This document shows positions 9,920-13,706 of a stretch of 13,706 nt of DNA, one piece after another. This stretch comes from Rodentolepis nana (Eukaryota > Platyhelminthes > Cestoda > Cyclophyllidea > Hymenolepididae). The stretch covers positions 1-13,706 of the forward strand of contig UZAE01001355.1 in NCBI GenBank assembly GCA_900617975.1. Direction: 5' to 3'. The translations under genes were made by a program, and so were the position numbers. Below the pieces are notes generated by a model that saw only the letters and a list, made by a program, of their open reading frames with translations, had not been told where the DNA came from and searched no databases. The stretch's first letter is position 1, and each line of letters starts with the position of its first letter.

Positions 9920-10619
9920 TTAGAACGCAATTGTCAACTTTGGAGAATGAAATTTATTCATATGACGCATATAAAAGAGTAAGTTGATGTTAGTAAATCT
10001 ACTTCAAATCCATTCATTCACATGCATTTTTATATCCGAAAGTAATTGGAACAAAGTGGATTTGTCTGGAGTCAATACAGTTGACTTACTTGTTCACATG
10101 GTGCAATAGAAGCTTTCCTTTAATAAAGCGAATTCTTTATTGCTTGAAATTCAAGGTAAGTAAGACTTCTTTATTCTTCCTGGTTGAATTAGGCAAATGT
10201 AGGGGGGGATTTTAGTGGGGAAAAATTAGCAACTCTTGGACTTAGCATCATGACGTTTAGCAAATTAAAATTAATGTCTATTTTTGTATTACTCTTACAT
10301 TGGCAACTTCAATCAAATTTTTGCAATCAAACTATGAACTGAATGAGAAATTATGTAGAACGTTTTATTAAGTATAACTCAATTAAGGATTGCCAACTGT
10401 CAAGCTTGCCAAGATTCATTTCTGCAGTCACTTTGCATTTGGCGGTTCTCGATCGAATTCTAACATGCAAGTAGCCAATCCAAATCTTACCTGGGGTGTG
10501 AAAAATGAAAGCGGCCTATCAAATCGGATAGAGAGAGGTAACATTGACGCACTCACAATGCACACGAAATATGGCTTATCTTGAGCACTCATTATTAGCA
10601 CTCAACTCACTGCGTAAAG
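9920..10619 (+). promoter_or_regulatory. Upstream region of the BTB-Kelch gene, with a TATA-like box at 9970
   Basis: TATAAAAG at 9970-9977 follows the G-rich tract by about 50 nt and could be a core promoter. The same octamer occurs elsewhere in the window (4858), so it is weak evidence. A 64-codon frame at 10390-10584 has no recognisable domain and ends before the gene. The leader just before the ATG (tgcgtaaagATGG) has an AG that could be a 3' splice site, so an upstream non-coding exon is possible. Confidence 0.2.
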
Positions 10620-10733
10620 ATGGAAGATGAAATCATTTATTGTACTCCCTCTGATGAAACGACACTTTCAATTCCACCAAAGTTCTTCAACCAACTTCGA
10701 CAAAATGGACATCTCATTGATTTACACATTATC
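10620..10733 (+). CDS. Exon 1: start codon and first part of BTB domain
   Basis: This exon gives 38 codons from ATG at 10620 (context aagATGG), ending in phase 0 at atc|gtaggt. It encodes KFFNQLRQNGHLIDLHII, the first BTB helix and strand (family pattern: LNxLRxxGxLxDVxLxV). I chose the donor at 10734 because joining it to exon 2 gives DLHII directly followed by TRENHKIPVHR, the normal BTB spacing. Reading through instead loses BTB similarity and stops at 10848. An upstream coding exon cannot be excluded. Confidence 0.75.
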
Positions 10734-10783
10734 GTAGGTGGCATGATGAATCCCATATTTTACAATAATTTATTAATCTCTAG

Positions 10784-10905
10784 ACAAGGGAGAATCACAA
10801 GATTCCAGTTCATCGATCATTTCTTTGTGCCCAGTTTCCTAGAACTATGAATCAATTATTGCAGAATCAAGGTCCGACTATGAAATGGCACCGTTACACT
10901 ACCGA
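10784..10905 (+). CDS. Exon 2: central BTB domain
   Basis: It follows a 50-nt intron ending in ttaatctctag. It encodes HKIPVHRSFLCAQFPRTMNQ, matching the BTB pattern FPVHRxVLxAxSxxF, and ends as acc ga|gtac in phase 2. The TRENHKIPVHRSFLCA frame identifies the exon; the other plus frames here give no BTB match. The donor GTAC is weak, but it restores the frame into exon 3. Confidence 0.75.
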
Positions 10906-10949
10906 GTACATCCAGATTCATTCTTTCATTTACTGTTGCTTCATTTCAG

Positions 10950-11090
10950 ACTTGTCGTATCTGTGATAGACTTCATCTACACAGGTAAAATTGGTATTAG
11001 TTTGCGCACGGTGGGTGAGATCTATTTATTGGCACATCAACTTGGATCTCAATCTCTTATTGATGTTTGTCGGAACTTTATTGAAGTGAG
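10950..11090 (+). CDS. Exon 3: C-terminal BTB domain
   Basis: It follows a 44-nt intron with the acceptor gcttcatttcag and encodes LVVSVIDFIYTGKIGIS, then EIYLLAHQLGSQSLIDVC. These are the DFxYTG core and the helix that usually reads LLxAAxxLqxxxLixxC. It ends gaagtgag|gtgagc in phase 2. Spliced from exon 2, the distance from the HR motif to DFIYTG is close to normal for BTB proteins. Confidence 0.85.
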
Positions 11091-11613
11091 GTGAGCGATT
11101 GTCCAATGTTATTCATATATGCAATTTCAATGGACTTCGTGTTAAGCACTCAGAGGCATATATTTTAAACACGCTCTTTATACTAAAAAGAACCGAAAAT
11201 CACTTACCTAATAGCGACTTCATTGGCAGTTAAAATTTTTACCGAAGCACGTCGGAACCATGAATTTAGAGAAAGTTGGAGTCATCTTATGAAAGTATTG
11301 TCATTACAGTGTTCGAAAGGATAAATCATTCCCCACCGCAAATCGGAAGATAATGAGTTGAATTGGAAAAGTTGGCTAGAACCAAAGTGGTGGAGATAGG
11401 GGGAGAGAAAGTGTACAATGAGATGAAGGAATTAGAAGAGAGGGATTAGTGACAGAAATGAGATTTGAAACGGTTGACAGATATTGTCGCATTAGTCAAT
11501 GATAAGCAAACGATATAAATGTGAATGTAAGCCCACTAACGTGGAGTCGATTAGTTCAACTATGGGTTATAGTGTGCATACTTAAATTCATCAACTCATC
11601 TTCTCTTCTTTAG
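11091..11613 (+). other. Intron 3 (523 nt), no gene inside
   Basis: It runs from gtgagc to a pyrimidine-rich ttctcttctttag. Nothing coding or repetitive was recognised inside. It is one of two long introns in a gene whose other introns are 36-74 nt. Confidence 0.75.
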
Positions 11614-11991
11614 ATTCGATCAAATCAATGCCAATGAGATTTGAATTATTGGCTCTCTTCTCTGCAAACATGACTTGAGAGACCAGTGCATTCGCAGGAT
11701 TGCAAGTGACTCTGATTCTTTCGCCAAGGATCAGAATTGTCTGCGATGGACAACCCCGAAGGACATGGAGGCTCTGCTAAATAGCCCATGGTTGTAGGCC
11801 CCAAGTGAGGAATTGAAGCTGATAGCAATGGTGTCATGGATAAACGCGGCTTCTTCATCGTTTGAAAGAGACATCCATGATGCATTTTTCAAAAATTTTC
11901 CCTCAATACTAAACGTTAACAAACTTCCTCCTTCCTTTCTCATCGATGTGGCCTTGGGGAAGTCAGGCATTATTCTTTCTGACAAGTCAAG
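11614..11991 (+). pseudogene. Exon 4: BACK domain, interrupted by TGA and TAG
   Basis: The join in phase 2 gives FIEVR followed by FDQINANEI, then TGA at 11642-11644 where the family has a Trp (NxxEIW), so a TGG-to-TGA change is likely. The frame then carries DLRDQCIRRIAS and EALLNSPWL, a TAG at 11795-11797, and APSEELKLIAMVSWI and NKLPPSFLIDVALGKSG. This is the normal BACK order of motifs. The exon ends tcaag|gtaaat in phase 2. No small intron in matching phase removes the TAG; a weak internal acceptor (acttgag, ending 11686) could skip the TGA in frame but would drop the domain's first helix. Confidence 0.8.
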
Positions 11992-12027
11992 GTAAATGAT
12001 GTAATTAAATGAGTTTATTTTCTTAAG

Positions 12028-12078
12028 ACACACACTTCTGGATTACTTGAAAATGCGTGATCAATCTGAGGAAAATAA
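12028..12078 (+). CDS. Exon 5: end of BACK region (51 nt)
   Basis: It follows a 36-nt intron, the shortest here (gtaaat to ttttcttaag), and joins exon 4 in phase 2. It encodes HTLLDYLKMRDQSEEN, like the stretch after BACK where relatives read CxxLLxxAxxY. It ends aataa|gtgagt in phase 2 with a strong donor, but this phase does not fit exon 6. A weaker donor (atgc|gtgatc at 12053) would be phase 1. Confidence 0.6.
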
Positions 12079-12139
12079 GTGAGTAAAGTTTGTCAAACGA
12101 TTCACTGAAAATGTACATTATAACTTTACTATTTAATAG

Positions 12140-12269
12140 GAAGAGGGAATATACAATGAAACCGAGCAAACCTTCATATCTTCTTTTCCAGCTGTTCCAA
12201 AAGTGGAGGAAGCTGAACCAGAGTTGAAAATCCCTATCAGATATGGCGGCTGCGTAGTTGCTTGTGATG
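12140..12269 (+). CDS. Exon 6: linker and start of first Kelch repeat
   Basis: The open frame reads KVEEAEPELKIPIRYGGCVV and ends gat g|gtaagt in phase 1, fitting exon 7. The 5' border is uncertain: the acceptor atttaatag (12139) needs phase 0, while the better acceptor atcttcttttccag (12191) needs phase 1. Exon 5 with its strong donor supplies phase 2, so either a base has been gained or lost nearby or exon 5 uses the weak donor at 12053 with the acceptor at 12191. Confidence 0.65.
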
Positions 12270-12343
12270 GTAAGTGGCAAGTTCATCACCGTCTTGTGTG
12301 CCAACACCGCACAAGTCCTACTTTGATCTCTCGTTCATTTCAG

Positions 12344-12566
12344 AATATATTTATGTGATTGGAGGTAACCCAAAGGAATGCGCCACTTGTTCCCGTGTTT
12401 TTAAGGTAAATCCCTTCAATAGCGAGGTAAAGGAGACAAAGTCAATGGCTTAGTGCAGAGCTTATGCTTCTGCAGTTGCTGTCGAACATGAAATTCTTGT
12501 TTTTGGAGAAGGTGCCAATAGTGAAACTTTAACCTCCTGTGAGAAATATTCTCCATTGGATGACAA
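12344..12566 (+). pseudogene. Exon 7: Kelch repeats with in-frame TAG
   Basis: The phase 1 join gives EYIYVIGG, then VFKVNPFNSEVKETKSMA, a TAG at 12451-12453, CRAYASAVAVEHEILVFGEG and TSCEKYSPLDDK. This follows the Kelch pattern: YxxGG, then Met-x-x-x-Arg, then VFGG-like, then a Cys-Glu-Lys-Tyr strand. The stop sits where relatives have a residue between Met and Arg. The exon ends gacaa|gtgagt in phase 2. The TAG also forms the end of a possible 48-nt retained intron. Confidence 0.8.
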
Positions 12567-13085
12567 GTGAGTTTAGGATTTTTCCGCCATAATATGCTTA
12601 TCTAAATATCATCGATGAATTGATTGATATACATTAGGCATTTGGGATTACAGCTTCTGCTTCCAGCCCCCATGCACTAATTTCAGATTTCTTGAAATGT
12701 GAATGGCCATGTGTTTGTGAACTTGTCGTTGTTAAGTGGATGTGCTCATTTTTCGCTTTCCAGTCCCACAGTTCTTCTGTGATTTCAACAGAGTATTTGC
12801 TCCAGAAATGCGTGAGAATGAAAGAAAAATTGCAGAGCTCTATGATTTGACTAAGTGACCACACGTAGTTGAAGTTGAATAGAGACCATCATCGTTGTTA
12901 TTTGAGAAAGCAGAATGTTGTGTTGGAGTGGAGAGTAACGGATCACCCAAATTCCTCACCAACATAATACTAATTCCATTGTGATATTAGTGTTGTAATA
13001 TCACTGTTATTACGGCTCGCCGATATTTATTGTCACATGTGGTTTGTGAGTTTCAAAGTCATTGAGGCAAATTTGTGTATTGTAG
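12567..13085 (+). other. Intron 7 (519 nt), no exon recognised inside
   Basis: It runs from gtgagt to gtgtattgtag. The Kelch reading passes directly from YSPLDDK to WEGLPDMSTGRFGSAA, so no exon is missing. A splice-acceptor-like cgctttccag at 12764 is followed by a frame without Kelch features. Confidence 0.75.
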
Positions 13086-13465
13086 GTGGGAAGGACTTCC
13101 CGATATGTCAACAGGCAGATTTGGAAGCGCAGCAATAAACATTCCGGAACTTGGAGTTTTAGTTCTTGGTGGTCAAGGCGTAGATGCAGAAGAACTGAAT
13201 ACTGTCGAATTGTTTCAAATTTCTGCAGAAAATTCAGTTTGGTGCTCATTTACTCCAATGTTAAAGACAATATACCGCCCTGTTGTAGACTTCTTTCAAG
13301 GATGTGTTTACGTTGTCGGTTCTCAGTTTAGTCACCCACAAACAGCAGAATTTCTTTCCATAACTAATGGTCGACAAGGTCAGTGGACGCTGATTTCGAA
13401 ATCACTTTCCACACGTCGTTATTTAAGTTCAATGTTGGCATTCAGTGACCATCTCTACATTGTTG
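13086..13465 (+). CDS. Exon 8: Kelch repeats, fully open
   Basis: It joins exon 7 in phase 2 and encodes WEGLPDMSTGRFGSAA, then GVLVLGGQGVDAEELNTVEL, a SVWCSFTPM strand, GCVYVVGSQF, QWTLISKSLSTRRYLSS and HLYIVG. These are about two and a half Kelch blades with the Trp, Arg and GG spacing of the family; the second glycine is missing in VVGS. It ends att gtt g|gtaagt in phase 1 and has no stops across 126 codons. Confidence 0.85.
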
Positions 13466-13538
13466 GTAAGTATTTGCTTATTTCCATGCTGTTCTCACAA
13501 ATCAAAACCACCTCCCTCAAAGTTATTTCTTAAAACAG

Positions 13539-13585
13539 CTGAAGGGGGAAATGTTTATGAACTGGAAACGTCACATGAAGAAAAC
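13539..13585 (+). CDS. Exon 9: short Kelch exon (47 nt)
   Basis: It follows a 73-nt intron with the acceptor ttcttaaaacag. The phase 1 join completes LYIVG with AEGGNVYELETSHEEN, like the GG and E-strand of a blade. It ends gaaaac|gtgagt in phase 0. Confidence 0.7.
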
Positions 13586-13656
13586 GTGAGTGCAATCACA
13601 TCTCATTCAATACTTAACTGAGAATCAATAACTGTTTAGATGCGTAACTGTTGTAG

Positions 13657-13706
13657 GATGGGAATCAAAATGACCACAGTTGGGGACTTCGTTTTCAAGT
13701 TCAAAG
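13657..13706 (+). CDS. Exon 10 (partial): next Kelch blade, cut by window edge
   Basis: It follows a 71-nt intron with the acceptor aactgttgtag. The phase 0 frame reads DGNQNDHSWGLRFQVQ, with the Trp expected in the loop that follows a blade's outer strand. The exon continues beyond the window. An earlier AG (gtttag, 13639) is a less likely acceptor because the frame it sets meets TAA after two codons. Confidence 0.5.

Larger units (their letters stand above)
10620..13706 (+). pseudogene. BTB-BACK-Kelch (Kelch-like) gene, ten exons, disabled; 3' end beyond window
   Basis: Intact relatives are usually Cullin-3 ubiquitin-ligase adaptors: the BTB domain dimerises and binds Cul3, BACK supports it, and the Kelch propeller binds the target. 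Proposed exons are 10620-10733, 10784-10905, 10950-11090, 11614-11991, 12028-12078, 12140-12269, 12344-12566, 13086-13465, 13539-13585 and 13657 onward. All proposed introns are GT-AG, and phases agree at every join except exon 5 to 6. Hallmarks: IPVHRSFLCA and VIDFIYTGKIGIS (BTB), DLRDQCIRRIAS and SEELKLIAMVSWI (BACK), IYVIGG, VLVLGG and LYIVG (Kelch). In-frame TGA at 11642 and TAG at 11795 and 12451, plus the exon 5/6 frame break, mean no full-length protein can form by this model. Domain order, splice sites and codons are otherwise well kept, so decay looks recent. Assembly error or a segregating null allele are alternatives. Confidence 0.8.

Noticed and set aside
10846..10949. A frame giving ESRSDYEMAPLHYRVHPDSF directly upstream of the DFIYTG exon, implying a BTB frameshift
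   Set aside because: Splicing at gt 10906 and ag 10949 keeps the exon 2 frame open into LVVSVIDFIYTG with normal BTB spacing, so no frameshift is needed. The alternative frame needs an extra insertion and a base change.
11731..12033. Minus-strand 79- and 100-codon frames opposite exon 4
   Set aside because: They are shadows of the BACK exon on the plus strand, whose motifs and splice phases are convincing.
11642..12453. Stop-codon reassignment or readthrough explaining the in-frame stops
   Set aside because: Both TGA and TAG would have to be read as sense, while the LINE decay and the exon 5/6 frame break point to ordinary decay.
13086..13331. 81-codon plus frame overlapping exon 8
   Set aside because: It is an out-of-frame shadow; the Kelch frame is open over the whole exon and fits both splice phases.

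Overview
This window looks like AT-rich nuclear DNA of an invertebrate animal. The evidence is a gene split by GT-AG introns, a decayed non-LTR (LINE) reverse transcriptase, short non-autonomous repeats, and long stretches without coding signal. The very short introns (36-74 nt) would suit a helminth such as a flatworm, but nothing here fixes the phylum. No bacterial operon structure, tRNA, rRNA or CRISPR array was seen.

Layout. (1) Positions 1 to about 1050, minus strand: a broken LINE fragment carrying the endonuclease-RT linker and the start of the reverse transcriptase. It has in-frame stops, a frameshift and two exact tandem duplications of 38 and 41 nt, and the window edge cuts it off. 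(2) About 2551-4168: three diverged copies of one repeat of about 300 bp. Copies A and B are direct, 139 bp apart; copy C is inverted. A/B resembles a small LTR pair with a short non-coding interior (TRIM-like) and C a solo copy. All copies keep a perfect consensus 5' splice site (AG|GTAAGT). (3) About 4169-10619: no gene I can support. It holds a 32-nt inverted repeat, a strong G-quadruplex motif at 9886-9919 and a TATA-like box at 9970. (4) 10620 to the right edge, plus strand: ten exons of a BTB-BACK-Kelch gene, running past the window.

The Kelch-family gene is the main gene. Exons 1-3 encode the BTB domain, 4-5 the BACK domain and 6-10 Kelch repeats. Nearly all exon joins keep GT-AG borders and matching phases. 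However, exon 4 has in-frame TGA (11642) and TAG (11795), exon 7 has TAG (12451), and exons 5 and 6 do not join in frame. I therefore call it a recently decayed pseudogene, or a gene now able to make only a BTB-only protein of about 135 residues. Intact members of this family usually act as substrate adaptors of Cullin-3 ubiquitin ligases: BTB and BACK bind Cul3 and the Kelch propeller binds the substrate. That role is family knowledge and is not shown for this copy.
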